From Motacilla alba alba (Eukaryota > Chordata > Aves > Passeriformes > Motacillidae): 64,000 nucleotides of DNA. Positions 1 through 13,300 of this stretch are shown piece after piece (the stretch's first letter is position 1; each line of letters opens with the position of its first letter). Location of the stretch: assembly GCF_015832195.1 (NCBI RefSeq), contig NC_052017.1, forward strand, positions 108,350,929-108,414,928. The letters are read 5' to 3'. The notes below the pieces were generated by a model. The model worked only from the letters and a program-made list of their open reading frames with translations. It was not told where the DNA came from and searched no databases. A program made the position numbers and the translations under genes.

Positions 1-1191
1 TATTATGAGTGGAATTTTAAAAAGCACTTGAGATTGGCCTGCTTTCTGTTCTGCTTATGTCATCACCATCCTCATCAGCAGAACAGAGCGACCAACACCG
101 TGCTTCTGAGAATCCCACACTGCAAGCATTTGAATTATCAGAATTATGTTTTATTATTCTCTTAAAAATCTAACTTTAATATTCTTCCAATGAAGACACA
201 TTTTTGGCTCTTCTGATTTTGGAGGAATAAAAGTGCTGTTTACTAGAATTGAAAAAAAAAAAACCAAAAAACCAATACCAAAATACTGTACGCACCCAGA
301 CACATCGTTTTAGGCATTAAAATCCCTGACATTGACACTAGTGGCACACTTGGATACCATTAAGAGTTCCTGTAGATCATAATATGCAACAACTGCAAGA
401 TTTTCTGTAATACACATGCAATATGCATATAAATACGATTCAGATGACAGGCAGGGTATCATACAATTTTGCTGGCAATAAATAAAATCAAAAGCTTTCT
501 TTCTAGCAGGTTCATATAAGAATTTGATTTTTCTAAATAGATATGCAAAAGGCCTAGAGCTCAAAACTAGTATAACAGTTTACAGTCATAGCTGGCCAAC
601 AATTAATATTTCCTTCATTTCACATAAGGTATAACCTTTTTATAAGCATACTTACATTTTACACTTGTTCTTTCATGCTAATAAAAACATTCCTATAGAA
701 TTCAAACAAGAACACACTCAAATACATACAGAAGCATAAAATATTGAACAATTGAAAAGCAGTGTACACACATTAATTTACATCACATATTTACAAAACA
801 CATTTTAAAAAGAAACAAAAGCATTCATTTAAATATGAGGAGGGGCAGTTTAGTATAAAAAATTCCTGGAAGAGGCCTCTGTCCTAACTTCCAGAGAAGC
901 TACAAGTCTGTTTCTGCAGTTTATTTAGTTGAGTAGTTAAGATAGAGAGTGTGAAGAATGAAGGCTTGAACAGTAGTCTCATGCTGTAAACATCTGAGTG
1001 GTAGCTGCTGGCTTTTCTTTCAGATCAAAACGCATGGTACATACAAGCACTTCTCATCCCAAATATGCATCATCAGTTGGTCAAAAAACTCTAATTCTAA
1101 GCTGTTGGTTTTGTTTTGTTTTACAGTGTTTATCAGTAGCTTCCAGAGTTAAAAGTTTATTCTGGTAGGCTATCTTGCCATTTCACTTCCA
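1..1191 (-). other. B4GALT6: B4GALT6 3' untranslated region (right-hand part)
   Basis: AT-rich sequence directly after the stop codon, with no splice-like or coding signal. AATAAA on the minus strand occurs at 1156-1161, 920-925 and 150-155. The first is only about 35 nt past the stop and is unlikely to be used alone. Long 3' UTRs are usual for this gene in vertebrates, so the UTR probably continues beyond the left edge (inference). The small minus-strand ORF at 310-564 is not supported as coding. Confidence 0.7.
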
Positions 1192-1339
1192 TCAATAGTC
1201 TCTAACAGGAGCGAGTTCTGGTAGGAGATTAACAGTTATATTTTTATACAATTTACTGACAAATATTTTGGGAGTATATACTAAATTGTTCAACCCATCA
1301 ATATACTGACGTTCTCTGGAATACCTCAGAAGTTTGTAT
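1192..1339 (-). CDS. B4GALT6: B4GALT6 coding exon 9: C-terminus and stop
   Basis: Encodes residues 335-382 after the split Arg334 codon: YKLLRYSRERQYIDGLNNL and onward to ELAPVRDY, then TGA at 1192-1194. NIT at 367 is a sequon. The acceptor is TCTGCAG at 1340-1346. The minus-strand frame extends open to 1425, but bases above 1339 are intron. Confidence 0.96.
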
Positions 1340-4300
1340 CTGCAGAAGGAGTTGGAAGAAGAAAAATGAGAAAGATTATCAAGAAGCAATTCTGTTGATG
1401 TTAGACATGATACTGTGGCAGTCATTTAATTTTCAAGTACACCTTAAATTTTGAAACTACTTCTCAGACCTTTGAAATTACCAAATAACCTACCTTAGGT
1501 TTTAAAGCAAGATTTTAAAGATTTTAATACAATTAGATTTTATGGTCACATATACAAGTTAACATTAGGACTAAATAACAAAGGAAGTATTCAATACACA
1601 AGCTTCTCATGGTCCCAAACTAAAGAGATTTTTAAAGATTATCCAATTTCTTCATGTTCTTTTGCTATAAAATTCAACAAAGGAGTTCAGGGAAGATTTA
1701 GGAATCTTCACTGTTCTTCATTATACATTTAAATGTCTGAAATTATTTTCATTTCACTCTTGAGACTCCTGCATTTGCAGACATCTAAATTTGAGGTGAT
1801 TAAGGAAAAAAGTTCTCCTCCCCTGATTATCCATATATACATTTTAGTTTCCTACAACTGATTTACTTATCTCTACTGTGCATCTCTACAATTTTATTCA
1901 TAATTCAAAACTATGAATAAAAGAGAAAAAAAATGTTCCCAGAAAAAGACATCCATTGATAACATAACTGAGCAGTATTTCTAGTTACCCAAAACCATCA
2001 TAAACCCTTTATTTTGTGTTTCACCTTCTAAATTTTATGTGCAGCTCATCTGCTGCATTCTGGTTTGTATTCCATTCCAGGGCAGCCAGAACCTACTGGC
2101 CAGTTTAAGTGTTTTGTATCTTTGTAGCAAAAGAACGGAACCCCAAAAGAAAAGGTTTAAATCAACGTATGCAGGAAATGAGAAGACCTGTATCTCAAAA
2201 AATAATGAAATATGAGGGAAGAAACCAACCCTTGAGGACTTTGAAAGTCAGTTTTTATGCAGGAGTCCTTTGCCCTAGCTGCACTGCTTCCTTTTGCAAA
2301 ATACCCAAAATAGCCAACTAATGGAGCCCTGCCAGCACTAATGCCCAAACTATTATGGGACAACAACATTATGGATCAAAGGTTATGACGATAATATCTT
2401 CTGACACGCAAATTTAGTCTCTCTCATGGTTAAATAAAAATATCTGAACAGCAAAACAGAAAAAAAAAAAAAAGTAATGTGTTTAAGAAAACACAAATTT
2501 TAGCACCAAAGAGGAAATAGCACTGATGAGAACTGACTGCTTATTCCTATGTGTGGATGCAAGAAAAAAAATTTCACATCTTTAGCTGTAGCATTTGAAT
2601 ATTTTTCTGTTTTTCTTACCTTCCTAAAAACTGGACTTCTCCTCTGTGATGATGAGGAATGGATTTGTACTTCCCTAAATCACCTTCTGGTCTTGTTACA
2701 TTGTATCCAGCATAGTGAACCCTGCGGTACAACACATAAACATTTGTAAAAACATCTACTTACAACTCATCATACAAGTTAAAGCAAAAGTGAAAAATAC
2801 AAGTGAAAAACGCATCAAATATTTTAAAGCTAAATCTTTATGTTCACTGACATTCCCTTCCTAAAAAAACCCACAACACTCCAAACCAAACAACTAAAAA
2901 AGCTGGCAAAACAATGTGCAAAATAATAATATTTCATAATGCTACCAGTAAGAGTGACGCAATGTGCTTAGTATGGTTACCTGTTGTTCTATCCATTGTT
3001 ACAAGACCTAGATCTTAAAAAACTACTAGTTGTCCCCAGGCCAAGAAAAAACAACATCATACTTATTCCTTCAAATGGTATATTCTGATATTTCTGAAGC
3101 AAACTCTGTAGAATTTGTCCACTTAAAACAAATTACAAAAATGTAACAAGTGACAGGACAAAAAGCACCTAGTTGGTCTCAAAGGGTGGATGGTCCAGAA
3201 AGACCTAAGCACTCAAAGCTCACCTGTTCCAAAGATCATCATCTTCTCCACCCCATCCCCAAAAGGCATTTGGAAAACCATTGATCTTCTTGAATTGTTC
3301 CACTGTGAGGCCACTTACACCACCAAAGAACTCATTGTATGGAAGGCTGGAAACAAAAGATGAATTCTATATTGTTAGCTGAACTTTGATAGGTAGGCCT
3401 CTCTTTGAACAATACCTTTCCAAAAAATCAAGAGCCCCAAGCTAAGGACATGATCAGAGGCTGAATGTATTCACCAAGGGAAACTGGTTCATGGATTGCC
3501 AGCATTAAGTAACATACAGCAAGCTGAACAAAAGGTTTGCAGTAGTGTCTGATTTGCATAAAAGGTGCTCTTAAACTGTAGCTGCAACTAGTATCACACA
3601 TATGAAACAAAAGTATACCAGGAATTTCAGATGGCTGATTTAGACCCAGAGTTGAAGTGTTAAGTGAAGCCCTCAAACTATTTATATTGACACTATTTAA
3701 CTGAAAAATCCCTCTTTAATCTATTGAAAAATTACAAATCAGTAATGTATCAATTAAATAGTTTTAATTTATGACTATATTCTACAAAAGTGTTAAATCT
3801 TGAGGGAAACAGTTTAACAGTATATATAAAACAGTGAATGGCATGCTGACTTTAAAAAATCATTTTCCAATTTTTAAAAGATAAACTTTTGAATCAAAAG
3901 GATCTACAGGCTTTCCTGTCAGTATGCAACAGTATTTGCTAACACATATAATTAAGCAATAAGCAGTTGGCCAACATGAACAGCCTATCCATATAACATA
4001 CTATGCCCCAGACAATGCTATTTCCAGTCCTCCAAATACTGTCAATCTAAAAAAAATTAAAACATTTAAGTATCTATATTTACTTCCATCAATATTAATT
4101 TGCATCCTTCACTCAGAAGCTGCTACAGTAAAGTAGCTTTCTTTCAGAAGCAGCACACAATTTCATAAAGCAAAAGTCTCTCAGGAGACTTCCAAATCTG
4201 GAACCTTCAAGGAGTTAAAGCCACCTACAAAAAGATTTACCATTGCTTAGGACACAATTGCCACACTGAATAACTCCAGAATGCAAGGGGAAAGAAAATA

Positions 4301-7300
4301 GAAATAGACAATCATGTAATTTCTGATCTCTATGGAAACATAGGATTCAACCAAATCTTAATAGTATGTGGAGAAGGTTGCAATTATATTTGCCTTTCAA
4401 CATGTAACTGAAAGAGCAGGTGTTTTAACCCCCCTCCTGCCTCTCAAAAAACCCCACATACAGACCTCCAAAATAACCAACAAAAAAAACATTGCCAACT
4501 CAAAACCAGACCACCAACCAAAACCAACTGAAATATGACAGTTAATGGGATTTTTTGAGGTTTATTTATTTTTTATTTTATAAATCAGTTTTGTTTACAC
4601 AAAATTTATCAATTTTGTAAATGCTTACCTATGTAGACATTATATAAATGCTTTAAGTACTTTATAAGTATATACAAAGATAGATGAAATCTCTTATTTG
4701 TTCATAGGTGCTTATTTATTTATTTTTAAATACACATTAAATCTTTAAACATTTAACTGCTGATTGGTTGACAATCTGAAGTCCAGACACAGAGCCATGG
4801 TTTCAAGGCATTGCTTTTCATCTGTTAGTTGAGCAGGTTGTCAAGTTGATTAATTTCAAGTAAAGTCCAGGACAAGTAAAGTCCAGGATAGCAAATACAT
4901 ACACATAGCAAGCAATAAGCCACAGCTTTCTGTGAAGTGATTCCAAGAATGCCATGAGATAGCAGAGTGTGAAGAAGCAAGTGGCACATTATTAATGTAA
5001 ACTGACAGAAGATAAAGAGGTAAGAAAACTGCAGGTCTCACTACATTCACCAAATGTCAATAGAGACTGAGACAACATACAAAATGGTCTAACAGCAAGA
5101 AAATCTTCAGTTTAAAAAGCAGTATGAAACAGAAATAAAAGTGTATATTTATCAGAAAATAAAGACACTTCCTGTGATATTTTGCTGCAGATTATCTGCT
5201 TTTCTTTTGTAACAACCAGTAGAAGTGTTTATGTAGCCAGAAAACATTTCTAGTAAGTTAGGTAAGATTTTCCCCCTTAATATATAAAGTCTTTTTTTTT
5301 TTTTTTGAGATCAACATCATTGTAACAAGCTCAACATTGAAAACCATAAATAATATCTTCTAATTAGTAACACATCAAATGTAGAAACTAAATTTGAATC
5401 CATATTTTATTAACTATTCATTTCTGTAAATAGCATAGTAGGAGGCTGTTTTGTTGTTTTCACCTACTGCATATATATAGTGTCACAAATATTTCTGAGT
5501 AAAATATTATATATATTTATTATATATATTTATAAATATTTATATATATATTTGTAAAATATTTATATAAAATAATAAATATTTCTGAGTATTTAAGAAA
5601 TAATGTGAATAAAACTATTTACTTACATGTACATGTACTTGTCCAGCTTTGCTGCAAAATGGCGTGGCATTTCTCCACATCCATAGTAATTTCTGTCATT
5701 TTCAGGTAAGTGATCCACATCATGGAATATTATGCAGTCCCAGACAGCATCCTTCATAGCCTCTTTGAAGCCAACATTAAAGAGCATTGCACGATTAAAA
5801 GGTTGTGTACCTGTCTTCACACACAAAACAAAGGAGACATCGTAAAAATCAAGAGGAGACAAAAAATTCCATACTATGAGAAAAAAATACTTTAACACAC
5901 AAACACACACAAAAAAAAATTACTATGATGCCTCTTTTTACCAGCAACTCACACTAGGTTGGCTGCACTCAAGGATGAGGTTTGCCCTCCTGGCTGCCAG
6001 AGTGCACATTGCTGACTCCTATGAGCCAGGAGCGAGCCTGGCTTCTGCTGCCACACAGCACCCCCAGATCCCTTTGTGCAGGGCTGCTCTCCAGGTACTC
6101 CTCTCCCACTTTACACTTGTGCCTGGCTTTACTCCATCCTAGGTGCAGAGTCCAACATTTTGACTTATTAAATTTTATCCCATTAATCACTGCCCAGTGC
6201 TCAAATTTATGTAGAACCCTCTGCAAGGCATCCCATCCTTTAAAAGTCAACCACAACCTCCCAGCTGGATATCATCAGGAACTTGCTGATGGTGCATTCG
6301 GCTCCTGCATCCACTGAACGTAAGGCCCTGGAACTGAGCCCTGAGGAACACTGCTGCTGACCTACTTTTTTGCATTGAAAACTTACAACTACAATAGATT
6401 CTAAGAGGCCATCTCATTACCTACAAAATATCAGGCTATATTTGAAGAAAAGCATCATGTATCCAGCCACTGCTCAAGATGAGGAATGGAAACAGAGCTT
6501 TCCTTTTTCATTTAAAGGAGCAGAAAAGTAGAGTAACAATGTTTAAATTCTGGATTCATCCAAACCTTGGCAAGAATATCAAATCCCTTTTAGTAATGAA
6601 TCTTGAAAGTCACTTTTCAAGTAGATGCTGTTACCTGTTCAACAACATAGAAGGCAAATTCCAGACGCTGCTTCTGCAACATAGGTATCAGATGACGGAA
6701 AAAAATTGGAAGATGCTCGTGACGATTCCGAAAAGGAATAAGGATAGCCACCTTCAGAAAAACAAAAAAAATCTATTATATCATCATTTTAAAAAATTAA
6801 TTTTCCAATAAAGATCAAGTTTCCCATGGCTTTTCAACTTTTACATTTAAATTGGCTAAGTGTTTTACATGTTGGTTCTCCCTAGGAAAGTGTGCTAAAA
6901 ATTTGCTCAAATAATTAAGCAAAAAAATCTTGAGTAAAACATAAATAAGATTTTCCTTTTATGTTCACTTGCTTCTAGTTATACTTCAAGCAACAGACAC
7001 ATAGGACAGATTTGCATCCACATGATGAAATGTTTAGTAACTACAGCTAATGAACCTTTAAAAGTTCTTGATGATCCATTTCAAATTTTTCTCCTAGCTG
7101 AAGTTTCTTCCTGAGCACAGATGGCATACTACAAATACTATAAGATACTACACATATAGCACCAAAGACTGAGTGCTTGCAATGGTGAATTATTCTTATA
7201 TACCCACAAGAAAAAATAAACCAAAACAGAAAATCAGCATCTAACCTTCCACCGTGGTTTACAGTCATTTGGTTTCCAGTGTCCTCCTGGTTTAATGTCT

Positions 7301-10300
7301 AAATCTTTTGAAAACAGTCGCTGAATTTCATCAAAACTAATTTCACTCATATTAACATCAATAAGGCCTCCTAAAGAGAGGAAAAAAAAACCTTATATAT
7401 TAATTTCAAAAGAAAATTGACCTAATGTTACAAGGAATATCATAGACAAACAGCATCAGAAATTTGTAGTTACACTACCTACAGGAAAAAAGAAAAAAAT
7501 TATACTATCCTCCTAATCTTTAATTCTTACAGAATGAAATTTTAGTGTTTCCAAAAACAAACATTCCTTCCATGAAACCTATAAACAAAATACTCATTTC
7601 AAAGGACACAGAACAAGCAAAGTAATTTGAATTCTACATCTCTTACAGAAAATCTGTGTTGCTTTTCATTTCAAGTACCACTGTTAACAATTCTACATCA
7701 TCCACACTACTGAACCTTTACTCAAATTCTGTGTGCCTTCCTGCTCCACTTCCACATTAAAGGAAAATGTATCATCACTACACTCTACAAACTTCCTGAA
7801 TTTAAATTTTAGATTATATGCGCATTTCATGTAGAGTCCTCTTCCACTAATCACCACTATTTGCTTCAAACCAATTCATAGCAATGGGCTGGATTTAAGA
7901 ATTGCCATTGGTAGAATGACCCCAATGAGAAAAGCATTTGCAAAAGGCATGAAAGTGAAATTCAGTAAGTTATTGAATAAAGACCACAATATGATTTGGA
8001 AAAAATTAGGTTAGTACCTACTATGAGAAAATATGAACATTAGTTGACAGCTGAAAGTTGTCAGTCATTAGCTTTTGCTTCTGTAAAAAGTTCAAAACTG
8101 GAAATAATGATTCATAGTAAATACCCTCAAATGCAATAGAAAGAAGCAAGAAAATCTGAGAAGACTAATGTAATACTCATTAACCAGAAGCTCAAGTTTT
8201 TCTTCAGGAAGTACTACACTCTAAATCATCACATAAAAATCTTGCAAGAACTTTCTGACAAACACCATAAAATATTCTTCTTAGTTTTGTATACAAAGTC
8301 AAGTATTTTGGTGAGGGATGGTTTAAAGTCAGTCCAAAAATTACTCCCATTTTCTCCCATTTGTCCATACAAAAAAGATCCTATTTGTGCCAAATAGATC
8401 ATTTGTGTCAACAAATTGACTAGTTATGTAAATCTTTTAAAAACACTGAAATTTATGGAACATACTAGGAATAACTATTGTTTTCAAAAGAAGGTAGAAG
8501 ACACTGCAAGAGCTATTTTACTTTGAGATATAATTGAATATAGTACTACTTGCAATGAAGAAGGTAACTTTTTAAAATGTAAAATCATAGGTGAAAAATT
8601 ATCAACACTATGGAGCTATTTCAAGAGAAGATTTAAAGAAACCCATATTAATTTAATTATTTTAGCAAAAAAGGAAACCTGGCAGTTGCTAAAAAACCTG
8701 TATAGATAGACACTAGAACATACTAGTCCTGCAGAGATTTAAATAAAAATTTTAAAATAATGAAAAATAAAAATAATTATTTAAAAATAAGCTTAGATTA
8801 TCATAATGCTTGTGTCTGAAACTCTTCAATAACCCAAAAAAGAAATCTTACGAAATATAGAATCAAGGTCAATCAACAAAGGACTAGTATATAAACATGC
8901 ACAAAATAAATTTTAAAAATTAAAAACCAAATTAAAAAGCCAATTTCAACTACTAAGAGACAGAAAAGCAACAAGACCCTTTCAGTTCAAATACAGAATC
9001 TAAAAGGAAAATAAAGATAAATAAAGGTCAATTGCTACACCAGCAAGGGAAGGAAATAGCACATGATGTGATTCAGATACCTCAGTATTCTGAGAAAAGT
9101 TCACATGTGATCAGATGACTACAGAGTTTAAATTAGAAAGAAACATCAAATGGCAGAACAGTATTTAGAGAAAGCCTTTAGATAAAGGTGCTTCTAACTC
9201 CATGGGACGTGATGAAATTCCATCCAGAGTGTTTAAAAAGAAGCTATAGTAAAACCTGAAGTATTGGTACTATCAAAAGCTCACAGGAGATGAGTGACTA
9301 GAAATCAGCATTTTTTCCCCTGTCACTGGTGGGGGGCAGGAGAAAGCATCTCTGTAAATAACTGCACTTATTATTCACTAGTTCCGTCACTGTCTAGCAG
9401 GCTGCAATAAAACATAATTATATGTTTTACCCACAAAATAAGAAAGCTAAGAAAGCAAAAAAATATTTTGAAGAAGAAAGTCAGAAAAAAAAAATTCAAT
9501 AAATGAGGTAGACACAGAAACCAATAAAGTAAAATTAATTGAAAATAATAAAGGATGGTTTCTTACTGAAGGAAAAATGAAGCATGCACAACAAAACAAG
9601 CAATACCTGGCTATGCTGCCTGGTAGTTTTACAGTTTATAATGGATTGCACATTAATATGAGCCAACATAATGCAATTGTACAAAACCAGAAAATGTTAT
9701 CCTGGAATGTATTAACTGCTGCTGTGTGGAAAAAAAGAGAAGTTTTCTTCCAAAACTAATTTGTTTTGTAACCAGGATTTAAGCCACTTACGATGCTTTA
9801 GAAAGAAATCAAATTAAAGACAGCCTACGGTGCAAAAAATTCAAGAACAACAAGAGCTTTAGAAACTACGCAGTCTAGAAAGGTTGGGATTATCAGTTTA
9901 TCTCCAAAGGAAAAGACAGATTCTTGCACAGATTCTTGCTTCTATCTCGAAGAAAAGGTGTTTTGCTTACAAATTACAACAGCACGGCTCAACCAGTGGG
10001 CAGTATAACCTGTTCTACTGAGTCATACAAAAAAGGCAATAACTGTTCCTATTTTAAGAGCATATATACTTGGGACCAGATATGATTTTACCATGCCCCT
10101 TTCGTGATATAAAGTTGACACGTTGATGTAAAGAAGAAAAGTTGACTTCTATAATAAGCTTAGACTAATTAGGCATGTCAAAGTATACACGATTCCATAC
10201 TCTTTCTTGCCTGGCTATCTCACACTTCCTGCAAGATTTCATTAAATTAAAAGATCTTCAGAGGTGCTTTATTTAGATTATAATTAGAAAGAGAGATGAT

Positions 10301-13300
10301 GATTAAAATGGCATACATGGAAGCCAAAAAGGGAAACACATATCCCTTGGTTGAAAAGCAACTTATCCAGTGAATTCTTTTCCATTAAAATTATTATTTC
10401 TCTATTAAATTAAACAGGATAGAAGAAGTACAGAGCAATTACTAACAAAAAAAACCACCACCAACAAAAAAAAAAAGATGGTAAAAGGAGAGTGGCAACA
10501 AAGAGATCTATACAGAAACTACTACTGGTGGAATTACTTAGTTTTGAACTAATCTGACAGAATTCCAACTGCCAGATCCCTTGAAAGTAACATTAAAAAT
10601 ACTAATTTATATGCATTTTTCAATCAGCAAAAACATCACATCTTGTTTTTCTGATTATCCAGATTTGCCATTCGCAAACCTTTTATGTTTCCAAAAGTAT
10701 CTAAAAAAATATACTATTGAAATAATTTGGTTTAATTTGTTTAGCTGTTCAAAAATATATAAAAATGTGATTTTGAAAGTCAAACCCTATGTCTGGAGGG
10801 AAAGAGGTTTAAATAAGGATATTATCACACCATGGGGCTAATTACTACCTGACTTAAGACAGTTTTCTATATGATTTAGTTTCATAAGCAACAGCAACTG
10901 ATCTACAATTTGGCATCATGTCTGTATGCTTAAAATTTAAAGCAAAGCTTAGAATCTGACATTATCGAGAAGAAACACAGGTAACATGTGCTGTTTCTGT
11001 TGTGTTCAACAGATAAACTCAGTTGAGATTTAAAAAATATTATATTGGAATCTAGATTATCCTAATAAAATCCACTGTTTTTCTTTGAAGAAAAATTGAT
11101 CAGATTTCAGTTCAGCTGCCAGCAACCTTTTTTTTTTTTTTATTATATGGATCTGAACTGCTATTTTATATATTTAATTAATTGCTCATGCTGAATGACA
11201 GCCCACAGATTAAGCCAGGTGTCTAAAAGACAAGAGGTTAGAATTCTGGAATACATTACAAATAACTTCAGAAAATATGTGTCATTTTCTCTCTTACAAA
11301 TGAGTAGTTCAATTATTTGATTTCAAATTAGTAAAGGAGATTAGTAAAGAGACCAAAGCTTCAGTAACGCATTAGTTACAGGTAAACTTCTGCTAAGCAT
11401 CATTGTGCATTATCAGATGTATTTTATTCATTAATTTCTGTTATATACTTAGATTCCTTACAATTATATTTTATATTAAAATAACTGTGTTTTGTTTAAA
11501 ATACAATTTAATTTAGTACATAAACATTAAGGTCAGTTTAAAACTTACTCATGTAAGGCAGCTTCTCTGGACAAGGCTGGTAAGGAGAGTAGGTGAAGTT
11601 CTCTGGAAGATACATCGTTGTTTGAGCAACAAAGTCACTAGAATTGTTTCCTTCAGGATAATCTTAAAAAGAAGAATTGATTTTTGTAAAAACCTATGTT
11701 ACTAACTGAAACTGCAACTTATCATCATGCAGGTGAGAGCATTAATTTTTAGTTAACAAATTCTTAGCACATGATTTAAAAAGCATTTTATTGCTCTAGA
11801 GGAATAATAATTAAATACAAGTCTCTTTGTTACAGCTAATAGAAATATTTCCTACTGAAGTGAACTGATAAATAGTAACTATTTGACCTTGACTCCAATT
11901 TCAGAGAAGTAGGATTTGGGTCTAAGTTTTCATAATCAAGCTATGTCATTAATGATTGGCTTTTTTTTTTAATTAAAAAAGGTCTTTTAAAAATTAAATA
12001 AAAAATATTCTTACCTGTGCCATTCAGTGTAGTATTTTTGTTAGTGTACAATCTTATCATGTGTCCTATTGTTTTTACATTTTCTCTCAACATTATACCA
12101 CGAGCTTGCACCATAAAGAGATATGTGTTTGCTGATAAAACAAAAAAGAAATTTTGAATTTGTATTAAAGTAGTGCATTTCTAAATTATTCTAACATATA
12201 TCTGCAATGTGCTCAACATTTTTTACTGTGTCTGAATCCATGGTCAGTGGACAATAATTTTTTTGAGATGAAGGTCCACACAGTGCAACCTAACAGCAAC
12301 AATAGAAAAGAATAAAATGGATTCACAACCATGGCTCTATTCAAACCCAAAAACTACAGACTATCAATACACATTTTATATGACACTTTCATTTCTCTTT
12401 AACTAACAAAAAGCAACTGAGAATGACAAGAAAATTTAATTCACCAATAAAACACTTTCATATGTAGATACATGTCTCATATATAGATCTACAAAAATAT
12501 CATTGATATACAGAACAAAAAAAAAAGTCTAGAAAGTCTTTTAGACCCATACAATGGTCCCCTTTTACTCACTAGTTAACACAACTTCCAGTCAGAATGT
12601 ACTGTTTATTCATTCACTCCAAACAGCTGCTTTGTTATACAACTGTTACAAATCTCTGCCAATCTCAAAGTATTAATGTTTTATAATTATACATGAAATA
12701 TTTATTATAGGCATCAAGAGTGAGTAAATCAACATTCTGAGTAATTAAGTGACTCACTAACAACAACAGCATGAAATATTTCTCTGTCTCAGTCTTGCAC
12801 CCAAAGCCCCAAATACAATCTCAAGACATTTCTTTGTATTCAACAGAAGTTAGTAAGCTAGAATTGAAGCTGTATTTATATCTGAGTGAGCAAATGTCTA
12901 CCAGGGACTTGAAGAGCTAAAAAAATCTTGCAAAGGGAAGGACAAATTTCCATTACAGAAGGTAGCAAAGAGGGTCAGGGGATCATCTGTCACTTCACCT
13001 ACATTAAGCACCCAGTTGTCTGGGGAATATTTGGCTTCCTATAACCAGTAACCACCCTAACAACAAAAAAATGCTCTGCATCTTTGGGGAAAAGAACTAA
13101 ACATACCAGGGATGAAAAATAAGTAAAGAGATTAAGGAAAAGTTAGAAAATTATCTCAAGAACTCCATCAGATGACCCAGCACCAGTGGCACGACACAAG
13201 TAACTCCAGATCAACCAATAACTTCTAGCCCAATGCAGAGAGTCCAGAGCTACAGAGAGCTGTGTATAAGGGACTGGGGGCATTTCCAGAGGAAAACACA

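Larger units (their letters stand above)
3347..5626 (-). other. B4GALT6: B4GALT6 intron 6
   Basis: Intron of 2280 nt. It holds an exact 16-bp tandem duplication at 4857-4888, a T-run near 5291-5306 and an AT-only stretch at about 5496-5585 close to the exon 6 donor. No coding or mobile-element signal was recognised. Confidence 0.85.

Noticed and set aside
6479..6811. 110-codon plus-strand ORF
   Set aside because: It covers B4GALT6 exon 5 on the wrong strand and is explained as its shadow.
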